From Chloroflexota bacterium (GTDB lineage Bacteria; Chloroflexota; Anaerolineae; Promineifilales; Promineifilaceae), in the NCBI GenBank assembly GCA_014584575.1, contig JACTMP010000079.1, positions 20,120-84,119 of the forward strand: DNA of 64,000 nucleotides, written 5' to 3'. Numbering within the stretch: position 1 is the stretch's first letter; each line of letters starts with the position of its first letter. The position numbers and the translations under genes were made by a program. Below, in pieces: positions 25,314 to 36,205 of the stretch. The notes under the pieces are model-generated. The model saw nothing but the letters and a program-made list of their open reading frames with translations. It searched no databases and was not told the origin of the DNA.

Positions 25314-28300
25314 ATGGAAAAGGAATTAACCTCGGCTATTACCTGGAACGTCTTTGATGACCTGAGTGAGGGGATTGTTCTGGTTGACCCTGATGGGCAT
25401 GTAGTGTACCACAACCAGGCAGCCTCATCTTTACTGGGCTTAAGTCATCAAGCTGATTTGTCACATGAGGTCAGCCAGGTCTTAGCCTCAGACGACAATT
25501 GGTCTACATTGCAGAACCGGCCCAGAGCCACGCTGCTGCATACCCGCAACGGCCGTATCCTCGAAGCCCAATCGCGCTGGCAGGAGGGATTGGACGGCCG
25601 TCTTCTGCAAATCATTTTGCGCCTCCCCACCACCGAACCCCTGTCCGTGGAACCCTTGCTGGCGCTGACCCAGATTAGCCAGGAAACGGAGTTTGGAAAA
25701 CAACTACAGGCATTAGCCGATGGTTTGCACGCCACCGGCTGGCAGCGTGTGGTGATTACCTTGCGTGACGACGCCTTCCAACCCGTTCACCTGATCACCG
25801 CCGGTATCTCCCCTTCTGAAAAAGCAGAGTTGGAAAAGAACCTGATTCCAGCAGACGCCTGGCTGGCGCTTTTCCACAACGACGAGATGCAAAAGTACCG
25901 GCAGGGGCAATGCTATTTTGTGCCCGCCGAAAGCGAGTGGCTGCATTTGTGGCCACAAGAATATCTTCAGGAAGCTAACCGCAAACAGGCCGACGCGGCC
26001 CTCTGGCAGCCTAAAGATGTGTTGTGTGTGCCGCTGTACGGCCGTCAGCAAAATCTGATTGGGCTGGTGGGGCTGGATAATCCGGTTAACGGCCGTCGCC
26101 CTGACATCCGCACCCTGCAAATCATCGAACTCTATGCCCAGTTTGCCGCTTCGCTGATCGAAAACTCCCGCCTGGTGCAGGAAACGGCAGACCGCAGCCA
26201 GGAATTTGAGCTGCTGCTCACCGCCAGCAATGATCTGTCCAGCAGTCTGGAAACAGACACCATTCTCTCTTCGCTAGGGCGGTACATGTTGAACGCTATA
26301 GACGCCGATGGCTATACCATCTATGAATGGCAGGGAGCCGCCGAAAAACTGGTGGTGCTGAAAGATTATTCCCGGCGGCACACCACCGGACGGCAATCAG
26401 TGGGTACGGCCGTGCCCGTCACCAACCTCGATCTGCTGGAAACCGTTCTCATTGATAAGTTGCCATTGGCGCTGCGCCTGGGCGTGGATGAACGTTGGCC
26501 CCTGGCAGAACCGACCTGGCTGCAACCGGGACAGCCTTACAACTGCGCCCTGCTGCCCCTCATCCTGGACGATGAGACCTACGCCGTCATCAACCTGGTC
26601 AAATACGGCCACAAAGAGATCACCCAGCGAGACTTGCGCCTGTTGGCTGCTTTGGCCAACCAGGCCAGCACTGCCCTGGGCACCGCCCTCATCTTTGAAG
26701 ATACCTATGAACGCGAACGGTTCTACGGCGCGATGGGCAACGTCAGTTTGGCGCTCAGTTATACATTAGACCGCCGCGCCGTGCTTTCCCTCATTTGCAC
26801 CGAAAGCCTGCGCATTTTCAACGTACAGGGCGCATACATCTGGCAGCTAGACAACGACACCTTCATCAGCAGCGCAGCCAAAGGGCACGGCGAAGAACTG
26901 TTTGTGAACCAGAGTATCGCCCTGGCCGATCCCCGCACCTTTGTCGCCCACGTCGTCCGCACCGGGCTTGGCGTCTTTTTGAACAATGCTCAAACCAGCC
27001 AGATGGAAATCCGCCTGCCCCGGCCTGAAAAAATCCAGGCGCTGCTAGGCGTGCCGCTGGAGGCGGAAGGGAATCTGATCGGCGTTTTACTGTTGGCAGA
27101 CACAGAAAACCCGCAGCGATTTACCGACCGGGACGTGACCCAGGTGACGACATTTGGCGTTCAGGTAGCCAGCGCCCTGCAAAATGCCAAGCTGTTTGAA
27201 GAACTACACCATCTCAACGAAGAACTGGATATGCGTGTGGCGGCGCGAACCCATGAACTGAATGAAGAAAGCAATCGCGTCAAGATTCTACTGCGCATCA
27301 ATACGGAACTGTCGGCCAGTCTGGACCAAGACCGGGTTTTGACGAAGGCGCTTGATCTGGTGAACGAAGTGGTCAGCGCCACCGACGGCGCTATTTTATT
27401 GCTCAACCCGGAGACGGAAGAGTTTGATTTCCGCGCCACGCTGAATAAAGAAAAACACCTGACCCACCGTTCCATACCCAGCGGTCTGAAACGAGATGAG
27501 GGGTTGGCCGGGTGGATGTTGCAAAACCGCACGGCCGTGATCGTTTACGACACCAAACTAGACCCCCGTTGGTTAGAGCTGCCCACCAGCAGCGACTATC
27601 GCTCCGTGTTGGGTGTGCCGCTCATCTCCAGTGAGGAGATCACCGGCGTACTGCTGCTCTTCCACAACGAACCCAACGCATTTACCAGCCAGCAGCTCGA
27701 CCTGGTAGAAGCCGCCGCCATCCAGGTTGCCAACGCCATCAATAATGCCAACCTGTATAACCTTATCTTTGACCAGGCTGACCAGCTTGGCGCCATGTTG
27801 CGCACGGAAATCATTCAGAAGGCAAACTTGCAGGCCATTTTGGAAAGCATTGCTGATGGTGTCATCGTGGCCAACAACAAGAACGAAATTGAGATTGCTA
27901 ACGCTTCGGCCAGCAAGATATTGGCTATTTCGCGCCAGCAACTCATCGGCAAACCGGTAAACCAACTGCTGGGCGTGTATGGACAATTTGGTGACACCTG
28001 GATGAGTACCATTAACGACTGGGCTAAAAACTCAGACCGGATTCCGCAGGGTATTTACCTGGCCGACCAACTGGCGATAGAAGAGAAGTATGTCAGTATT
28101 CACCTCTCGCCCGTATTGTCTGAAGGCAACTTTTTTGGCACTGTCTCCATTTTCCGGGACATCACCAAAGATGTGGAAGTAGACCGGCTGAAGAGCGAGT
28201 TTGTCTCCACGGTGTCTCACGAACTGCGCACACCCATGACCTCCATCAAAGGGTATGCCGACCTGATGCTGATGGGCGCCGCCGGGCAGCTTACCGACCC

Positions 28301-28895
28301 GCAGATTCGCTACCTGAAGGTGATCAAAAGCAACGCCGACCGGCTGCACGATCTGGTGAACGACCTGCTCAACATTTCGCGCATTGAAACGGGCAAGACG
28401 ACGCTGGATTTACGGCCGTTAGACATCCCCCAGGTTATCGAACAAATAGTAGGGCACTTACACGGCCGTATCCAACACGAAGAAAAACCCATGGCCATCA
28501 AGACCGAAATCGTCCCCGGTCTGCCGCTCGTCAATGCCGACCACACCCGCGTCACCCAGATATTAACCAACCTGGTGGACAACGCCTTCAATTACACCCC
28601 GGTCAACGGCCAAATTACCATTCAGGCCACAGCCACCGAAGCCCACGTCTACATCAGCATCAGCGACAACGGTATTGGCATTTCCAAAGAAAACCGCGAA
28701 AAAATCTTTGACCGCTTCTTCCGCGCCGACGATGAAGCCGTGCAAAAGGTCTCCGGCACCGGCCTGGGGTTGGCCATTGTCCGCAGCCTCATCGAAATGC
28801 ACGGTGGCTATCTGCAAGTGGAAAGCGAACTCGGTAAAGGCAGCACCTTTACCTTTCATCTGCCTGTGGTCATTGAAGACAGTGACCCCACCTGA
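25314..28895 (+). CDS. Large soluble sensor histidine kinase (PAS-GAF4-PAS-HisKA-HATPase)
   Basis: A 1193-residue kinase with no membrane helix. Order: N-terminal PAS (about 10-65, ILVDPDGHVVYHN type), then four GAF-like blocks (about 125-285, 290-465, 470-625, 655-810), a short coiled coil (about 625-650), a second PAS (about 838-950), HisKA with the phospho-acceptor in STVSHELRTPMTSIKGYADL (His about 969), and HATPase with NLVDNAFNYTP, SDNGIGIS and GTGLGLAIVRSLIE. It senses cytosolic signals through its GAF domains; no bilin-binding cysteine is evident. It is flanked by a response regulator on each side. Confidence 0.92.
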   Translation: MEKELTSAITWNVFDDLSEGIVLVDPDGHVVYHNQAASSLLGLSHQADLSHEVSQVLASDDNWSTLQNRPRATLLHTRNGRILEAQSRWQEGLDGRLLQIILRLPTTEPLSVEPLLALTQISQETEFGKQLQALADGLHATGWQRVVITLRDDAFQPVHLITAGISPSEKAELEKNLIPADAWLALFHNDEMQKYRQGQCYFVPAESEWLHLWPQEYLQEANRKQADAALWQPKDVLCVPLYGRQQNLIGLVGLDNPVNGRRPDIRTLQIIELYAQFAASLIENSRLVQETADRSQEFELLLTASNDLSSSLETDTILSSLGRYMLNAIDADGYTIYEWQGAAEKLVVLKDYSRRHTTGRQSVGTAVPVTNLDLLETVLIDKLPLALRLGVDERWPLAEPTWLQPGQPYNCALLPLILDDETYAVINLVKYGHKEITQRDLRLLAALANQASTALGTALIFEDTYERERFYGAMGNVSLALSYTLDRRAVLSLICTESLRIFNVQGAYIWQLDNDTFISSAAKGHGEELFVNQSIALADPRTFVAHVVRTGLGVFLNNAQTSQMEIRLPRPEKIQALLGVPLEAEGNLIGVLLLADTENPQRFTDRDVTQVTTFGVQVASALQNAKLFEELHHLNEELDMRVAARTHELNEESNRVKILLRINTELSASLDQDRVLTKALDLVNEVVSATDGAILLLNPETEEFDFRATLNKEKHLTHRSIPSGLKRDEGLAGWMLQNRTAVIVYDTKLDPRWLELPTSSDYRSVLGVPLISSEEITGVLLLFHNEPNAFTSQQLDLVEAAAIQVANAINNANLYNLIFDQADQLGAMLRTEIIQKANLQAILESIADGVIVANNKNEIEIANASASKILAISRQQLIGKPVNQLLGVYGQFGDTWMSTINDWAKNSDRIPQGIYLADQLAIEEKYVSIHLSPVLSEGNFFGTVSIFRDITKDVEVDRLKSEFVSTVSHELRTPMTSIKGYADLMLMGAAGQLTDPQIRYLKVIKSNADRLHDLVNDLLNISRIETGKTTLDLRPLDIPQVIEQIVGHLHGRIQHEEKPMAIKTEIVPGLPLVNADHTRVTQILTNLVDNAFNYTPVNGQITIQATATEAHVYISISDNGIGISKENREKIFDRFFRADDEAVQKVSGTGLGLAIVRSLIEMHGGYLQVESELGKGSTFTFHLPVVIEDSDPT

Positions 28896-28912
28896 CATTG
28901 AAGGGCTACAGT

Positions 28913-29281
28913 ATGACAAAAATACTCATTGCCGAAGACGATAACGACATCCGCGAACTCATTGTACTCACGCTGCAATTTCACGGCTTCAACGTAGATA
29001 GCGCCGAAGATGGTCAGGCGGCCGTCGAAAAAGCGCAGGCCAACCCTGTATATGATGTCATCCTCATGGATGTGCGGATGCCCCGCATGACCGGCTACCA
29101 GGCCTGCCGCGCCTTGAAAGAGAACGATCAAACAAAAAACATACCCGTCATATTCCTATCCGCCAAAGGTCAGGAACAAGAGATTCAAACCGGATTAGAG
29201 GCGGGGGCATCAGACTATATCTTAAAACCCTTTGCGCCGGACGATCTGATCCAAACGATTCAAAGGGTGCTCAACAAATAA
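28913..29281 (+). CDS. CheY-like single-domain response regulator
   Basis: A 122-residue receiver with no output domain; start at the ATG at 28913, 17 bases after the kinase stop. ILIAEDDNDIREL holds the acidic pair, Asp53 in LMDVRMPRMTG is the phosphorylation site, and Lys in YILKPFAPDDL completes the site. It probably takes phosphate from the kinase just upstream and passes it on by protein contact, possibly to the DUF4388/GTPase module. Confidence 0.93.
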   Translation: MTKILIAEDDNDIRELIVLTLQFHGFNVDSAEDGQAAVEKAQANPVYDVILMDVRMPRMTGYQACRALKENDQTKNIPVIFLSAKGQEQEIQTGLEAGASDYILKPFAPDDLIQTIQRVLNK

Positions 29282-29336
29282 GTCGCCACCAGACAGCCGA
29301 TGTCTTGCAGAAATCGGCTGTCTGACGGAAGTAACT

Positions 29337-30125
29337 ATGAGTATTACCACCATCGGTAATCACTTAATTCACTACGAAGTCTTAGGGCGCGGCCAGCCGT
29401 TGATATTTATTCATGGCTGGCTCGGCTCCTGGCGCTATTGGTGGCCTTCCATGCAGGCCATGTCGGCGCAGCATCGCTCCTTTGCCTATGATTTGTGGGG
29501 ATTTGGCGACTCCAGCAAAGCGCCGGAAATGTACAGCCTGGACAACTACGTCACCATGATGGATCAATTTATTGATCAATTGGGTGTGGCCCGCCCTGTG
29601 TACATCATTGGTCACTCGTTAGGCGCAGCCGTTGGCCTGCGTTATGCTCTCAAACACCCGGAAAACGTGGAAAAGCTGGTAGCTGTTTCTCTGCCAATCA
29701 ACAACAGCTACATCAACAGCAAAGTGCCCGGTAGCGACCCGGAGACGGTGATGAATCGTTTGCTGGGCAAAGCAAATAGTTATCCCGAAGTTGATACAGA
29801 GATACGCAAGGTAGACCCCAAAGCATTTTCTTCGCTTGTCAGCGAAATCGCCAGTATTAACTTTGCCCAAGACCTGGCCGAATCACCGCGCCCCCTGCTC
29901 TTACTCTATGGCGACCAGGACCCCATTGTCAGCCCACCATCTGGCGAACACGAATACCTGACCGAATCGGGAAATAATCGCTTTTTTGTCAAGTTCGAGT
30001 GCAACCATTACCCCATGCTGCATGAAAAGGTGAAGTTCAATCGCCTCTTGCTCGACTTTATTCTGGCGGGCAATGACCTGACAGAACTGGCCCCCAAAGA
30101 ATACTGGACCCGGCGCACGCGCTAA
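29337..30125 (+). CDS. Alpha/beta hydrolase (second of two in the locus)
   Basis: A 262-residue hydrolase, paralog of the one at 20977. Motifs: FIHGWLGSWRYWWPSM, nucleophile elbow GHSLGAA (Ser about 98), acidic residue in YGDQDPIVSPP, His in CNHYPMLHEK. Similar length and shared DLWGFGDSSKAP block indicate gene duplication within the locus. It ends the run of co-directional genes; after it comes a TCCGCG repeat and an unrelated cell-wall gene. Substrate unknown, possibly an acyl ester linked to the reductase. Confidence 0.88.
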   Translation: MSITTIGNHLIHYEVLGRGQPLIFIHGWLGSWRYWWPSMQAMSAQHRSFAYDLWGFGDSSKAPEMYSLDNYVTMMDQFIDQLGVARPVYIIGHSLGAAVGLRYALKHPENVEKLVAVSLPINNSYINSKVPGSDPETVMNRLLGKANSYPEVDTEIRKVDPKAFSSLVSEIASINFAQDLAESPRPLLLLYGDQDPIVSPPSGEHEYLTESGNNRFFVKFECNHYPMLHEKVKFNRLLLDFILAGNDLTELAPKEYWTRRTR

Positions 30126-30167
30126 TCACCTGACGCTGTATAATCATCATCTTTATAATATCTTATC

Positions 30168-30196
30168 CGCGTCATCCGCGAGAATCTGCGTTTTAT
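30168..30196. repeat. TCCGCGTCATCCGCG repeat unit
   Basis: TATCCGCGTCATCCGCG then GAATCTGCGT. Nearly identical text occurs at 45981-46010 and 49138-49166, each time within about 60 bp upstream of a gene or in a spacer. Confidence 0.75.
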
Positions 30197-30212
30197 TTAC
30201 GAGGAGTTTCCC

Positions 30213-32600
30213 ATGAGCAATTTCAAATTTGAAGCCTGGCCAACGGAGTTCCGCAGCATCAATCAGTATTTTGGCGCGAATCCACACAACTACGCCCAGT
30301 TTGGCCTGCCCGGCCACGAGGGCATTGATGTGATGGCCCCCAGCGGCAGCAAAATCTTTTCCGTGGCGCCGGGCACGGTCGGTTATGTGCATACCAATCC
30401 TGCCAACCACAACTACGGCGTCCATGTGCGGGTGGATCATGTGGATGGCTGGCAAACGATATATGCCCATTTGCAGCAGGCGCTCGTTTCGCCAGGGCAG
30501 CAGGTGAAAGCTGGTGATGTGTTGGGATTGGCCGACAATACCGGCAATAGCTTTGGCTCCCACCTGCATCTGACGCTCAAAAGAAAAGATCAATCTTACC
30601 AAAACTGGCCTTACCACATCTTTGACCCCACGCCTTATTTGCTGCCGCTGATGGGTTTCCAACGGCCGGCCGGGCCATATACCGATGGCTGGGCGTATAC
30701 CGGCGGCATTATCACCGTCGGTGATCTGGCGCAGGTGGCTTCAGGCGGGATCAATTTACGGGAGACGGCGAGCATCAACGGCCGTATCATAGACCTGATC
30801 CCCGGCGGTACCATCCTCATCGTCAGCGGCCCGGCACACGGTCAATATGTGCCCGTCAAGGTGCCCACCGCCACGCTACGCAACGTGCCCCAACCACCAC
30901 CACCCCCGCCCACCCCACCGCCGGCCCCCTCGGACAATACGGTAGATGGTTGGGGATTTGCCCCCTACCTGACGCGCCAGGGCAACCAGGCCATCGTCGG
31001 GCAGTTTGGCATCAATTTGCGCAATGCGCCGCGCCGGGATGCGGGCAACGTGGGGCTGGTCACAGGCGGCAGCACCGTCACCGTCACCGGCAACCAGCAG
31101 GGTGAATACCTGCCGGTGCGCGTGCGCCGCAGCGACTTTACCGGCCCGGTCAATGCACCCGGCGGCGGTACACCGCCTGCCACACCGCCCCCCGTTGCTC
31201 CACCCGCCGACACCGTCCTGGGTTGGGCATTCAGCCAAAACCTGACGACCAGCGGCAACCAGGTCACGTCCGGGCGGTATGGCACCAATTTGCGCGCACG
31301 GCCGTTGCGCGATGGCGCCCTCATTGGCCTTTTTACCGAAGGATCCGTGGCTACGCTGGCGGGGAAACCGGTGGGTGAATTTACGCCCGTCTTTGTGCCC
31401 CGCCGCGCCATACAAAATCTCGTCGCCTCCCTGCCGCAAACACAGCAGCCCGAACCACTGGCGACCGGCGGCGCGGCTCCGCCGCCCCCGCCCCAACCCA
31501 TCGCCGACACAACCCCCGGTTATGCCTTCACCGCCGCCATCAACGTCGCCGGCGGCATGGCAACTGCCGGGCCATATGGCCTGAATATGCGCGCCGAACC
31601 CCGCCGCGACGCCGCCAACGTCGGCTTTGTGCCCGGCGGCGCGACCATGCTTGTCATTGGCCCGGCGCAGGGTGAATACACACCGGTGCGCGTGGACGAT
31701 AAAGTGCTGCAAAAACCGTTCACCCCCAGCAAGCCGGTCACAGACACCACCGCCAAACCAGATGAAGTCAGCCCGGAACCGACGCCATTAGGCAACACCG
31801 CCATTGGCCTGCACGCCTCCGCCGACCCGGACATTTCCGCCGCCGAAATTGCCGAATTTCAGGCATTGCGCCCCGGCATGATTAAAGTATTGTCATTTCA
31901 CAACCCGGACGCGGTGCGTAAATTGGCGCAGAATCACCCGGATGCGCGCTGGGTTGTGCGCGCCTTTCTCAGTTTTGGCGGCCGTAACATCAGCCCGCAG
32001 CAATTCCTGAATGACACCATCAGCGATGTGCGCCGTACCCTGAACATCATCGGCCAACGGGATGTGGTGGTGGAACTGCACAACGAGCCAAACCTGCGCG
32101 ACGAGGGCATGGGCAGCACATGGCGCAATGGGGTGGAGTTCAACACCTGGTATCTGGAAGTGCTGCGCCTCTACCGGCAGGCGATCCCCGGTATGCGTTT
32201 CATCTACCCCGGTTTATCCCCTGGCGCTTCGGTGCAAAACATCAAGATGGATCATGTGGAGTTTATTGAGACCAGCCGCGACGCGGTGAAGGCGTCGGAC
32301 GGATTAGGCGTCCACATTTATTGGTCAAATGTGTACCCCATGGCCACGGCGCTGAATGTGTTGGATGATTACATTGCCCGTTTCCGCTTCAAGCCAATCT
32401 GGGTAACGGAGGCCAGCAACAACAAGGCAGGCACGCCAGTGGCCACGAAAGCCAACCAATACCTGCAATTCTGGCAGGAGCTACAAAAGCGCCCCACTGT
32501 GCAGGGCGTCACCTATTTTGTAGCTTCGGCCAGCAACCCGGAATTTGGCGAGGAGGTCTGGGTGGGGCGCAACATTGGCGCATTGGTTGGAAGGCGGTAA
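30213..32600 (+). CDS. M23 peptidase / SH3-like repeats / GH-A glycoside hydrolase fusion
   Basis: A 795-residue modular protein. Residues 20-150: M23 (LytM) fold with zinc ligands in GHEGIDVM (H, D) and SHLHLTL (HxH), and IYAHL. Residues about 165-510: four SH3-like units (pattern GLNMRAEPRRDAANVGFVPGG) separated by Pro-rich linkers, each ending EYxPVxV. Residues about 530-795: a TIM-barrel glycoside hydrolase with clan GH-A signature residues Glu625 in ELHNEPN (acid/base) and Glu733 in IWVTEASN (nucleophile). Together this suggests cutting or remodelling of cell-wall peptide and glycan. Oddly, the protein starts MSNFKFEAW with no signal peptide, yet a GAGGAG site supports this start. Confidence 0.85.
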   Translation: MSNFKFEAWPTEFRSINQYFGANPHNYAQFGLPGHEGIDVMAPSGSKIFSVAPGTVGYVHTNPANHNYGVHVRVDHVDGWQTIYAHLQQALVSPGQQVKAGDVLGLADNTGNSFGSHLHLTLKRKDQSYQNWPYHIFDPTPYLLPLMGFQRPAGPYTDGWAYTGGIITVGDLAQVASGGINLRETASINGRIIDLIPGGTILIVSGPAHGQYVPVKVPTATLRNVPQPPPPPPTPPPAPSDNTVDGWGFAPYLTRQGNQAIVGQFGINLRNAPRRDAGNVGLVTGGSTVTVTGNQQGEYLPVRVRRSDFTGPVNAPGGGTPPATPPPVAPPADTVLGWAFSQNLTTSGNQVTSGRYGTNLRARPLRDGALIGLFTEGSVATLAGKPVGEFTPVFVPRRAIQNLVASLPQTQQPEPLATGGAAPPPPPQPIADTTPGYAFTAAINVAGGMATAGPYGLNMRAEPRRDAANVGFVPGGATMLVIGPAQGEYTPVRVDDKVLQKPFTPSKPVTDTTAKPDEVSPEPTPLGNTAIGLHASADPDISAAEIAEFQALRPGMIKVLSFHNPDAVRKLAQNHPDARWVVRAFLSFGGRNISPQQFLNDTISDVRRTLNIIGQRDVVVELHNEPNLRDEGMGSTWRNGVEFNTWYLEVLRLYRQAIPGMRFIYPGLSPGASVQNIKMDHVEFIETSRDAVKASDGLGVHIYWSNVYPMATALNVLDDYIARFRFKPIWVTEASNNKAGTPVATKANQYLQFWQELQKRPTVQGVTYFVASASNPEFGEEVWVGRNIGALVGRR

Positions 32601-32609
32601 CATTCGTTC

Positions 32610-32656
32610 GTAGTAGGCGATTTATCGCCATACACAGGCGATAAATCGCCTACTAC
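32610..32656. repeat. Dispersed 20-bp palindrome (GGCGATTTATCGCC family)
   Basis: GTAGTAGGCGATTTATCGCC, a 7-base loop, then its exact complement. Other copies are at 58605-58657 (inside a gene) and 63036-63090 (upstream of a gene). Confidence 0.9.
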
Positions 32657-32678
32657 AAACATTCAGAAGGAGAATATC

Positions 32679-33161
32679 ATGGCAAAAGAATGGAAGACCC
32701 CCCCGGCAACACAAATTGACCCCAAGAAAAAATATACGGTCAATATGGAAACGAACAAGGGGACGATGGTGATTGAACTGTATCCACAATATGCACCCAA
32801 AACAGTCAATAACTTTGTCTTTTTGATTAACGAGGGTTTTTATGATGGCGTCACCTTTCATCGGGTGATTGACAATTTTATGATTCAAGGCGGCGACCCG
32901 ACCGGCACGGGGCGTGGCGGCCCCGGCTATCGTTTTGAGGATGAGTTTAAGGGTAACCCGCTCAAACACGAGACAGGGGTGCTTTCGATGGCCAACGCCG
33001 GGCCAAATACCAACGGCAGCCAGTTTTTTATCACCCATTCACCACAGCCGCACCTGGACGGCCGTCACACCGTCTTTGGCAAAGTGACCTCTGGCATGAA
33101 CGTGGTGAACAGTATCCGCCAGGGCGATAAAATGACCAAAGTAACGGTCAGCGAAGCATAG
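32679..33161 (+). CDS. Cyclophilin-type peptidyl-prolyl isomerase
   Basis: A 160-residue cytosolic cyclophilin. FHRVIDNFMIQGGDPTGTG holds the catalytic Arg, and GVLSMANAGPNTNGSQFFIT the substrate-binding Ala/Asn/Gln/Phe residues. The Trp of eukaryotic cyclophilins is replaced by a His-containing HLDGRHTVFGKV segment, usual in bacteria. No signal peptide, so a folding helper in the cytosol. AGAAGGAG precedes the ATG. Confidence 0.93.
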   Translation: MAKEWKTPPATQIDPKKKYTVNMETNKGTMVIELYPQYAPKTVNNFVFLINEGFYDGVTFHRVIDNFMIQGGDPTGTGRGGPGYRFEDEFKGNPLKHETGVLSMANAGPNTNGSQFFITHSPQPHLDGRHTVFGKVTSGMNVVNSIRQGDKMTKVTVSEA

Positions 33162-33431
33162 CTGGCGGGCAGCAAACCGTACCGTTGATAGTGATAAATA
33201 TCCTGCTCTTTTGGTGACGTTTCCCCTATCCCCGCCGATACGAATCGTAGATGATTGTTGGTGACAGTTATTTGAGCGCCTCAACACGTCAGATACAGGG
33301 TAGTGATTGCTTGCTTATGCCAGACAGCGCTGCCTTGTATCAGACGTGACCTGGGCAATACAGTTGAATAATAACTAAACAGCGTTGGTGTATCATGTCA
33401 CGACAAGTGTCCGATCCGGCGAGGATGAAAA

Positions 33432-35894
<2,463 letters not shown>

Positions 35895-36205
35895 ACCCCA
35901 TATGCCCACACACGGGCGACAGCCAGAACCCGGCGATAGAAATCGCGGCTACAAGCGGCAAAGCCCACCCTTCACCAGGTTCAGGGCATAGGGCCCTCAA
36001 AATTTCAAGGGGTTTTGTCTCGTAGGGGCGGGTCTTGTGCCCGCCCTTCTCTGGGCAACCAGAAGGGTGCACCCCTACAGCCCACGAATTCCCAAAGAAC
36101 CTTCGTGGGCTGTAGGCCTGTCGGCGAAGGCCACCTGCCACCTTGCCAATTGCCACCTGCCAATTGCCACCTGCCACCTGCCACCTATCAGGGTAAAATA
36201 GGGGT
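35895..36205. other. 311-bp repeat-rich spacer
   Basis: Contains an AAATCGCGGCTACAAG element (also at 49190), a pair of half-palindromes (GTAGGGGCGGGTCTTGTGCC with GGGCACC-type reverse, and CAGCCCACGAA with TTCGTGGGCTG), and the GCCACCT array at 36127. No gene seen. Confidence 0.6.
36127..36187. repeat. GCCACCT/GCCAATT heptamer array
   Basis: About eight tandem 7-bp units (GCCACCT, GCCAATT) ending 18 bp before the glgX start. A relative made of TGCAACC units is at 49438-49472 before comEC. Confidence 0.85.
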
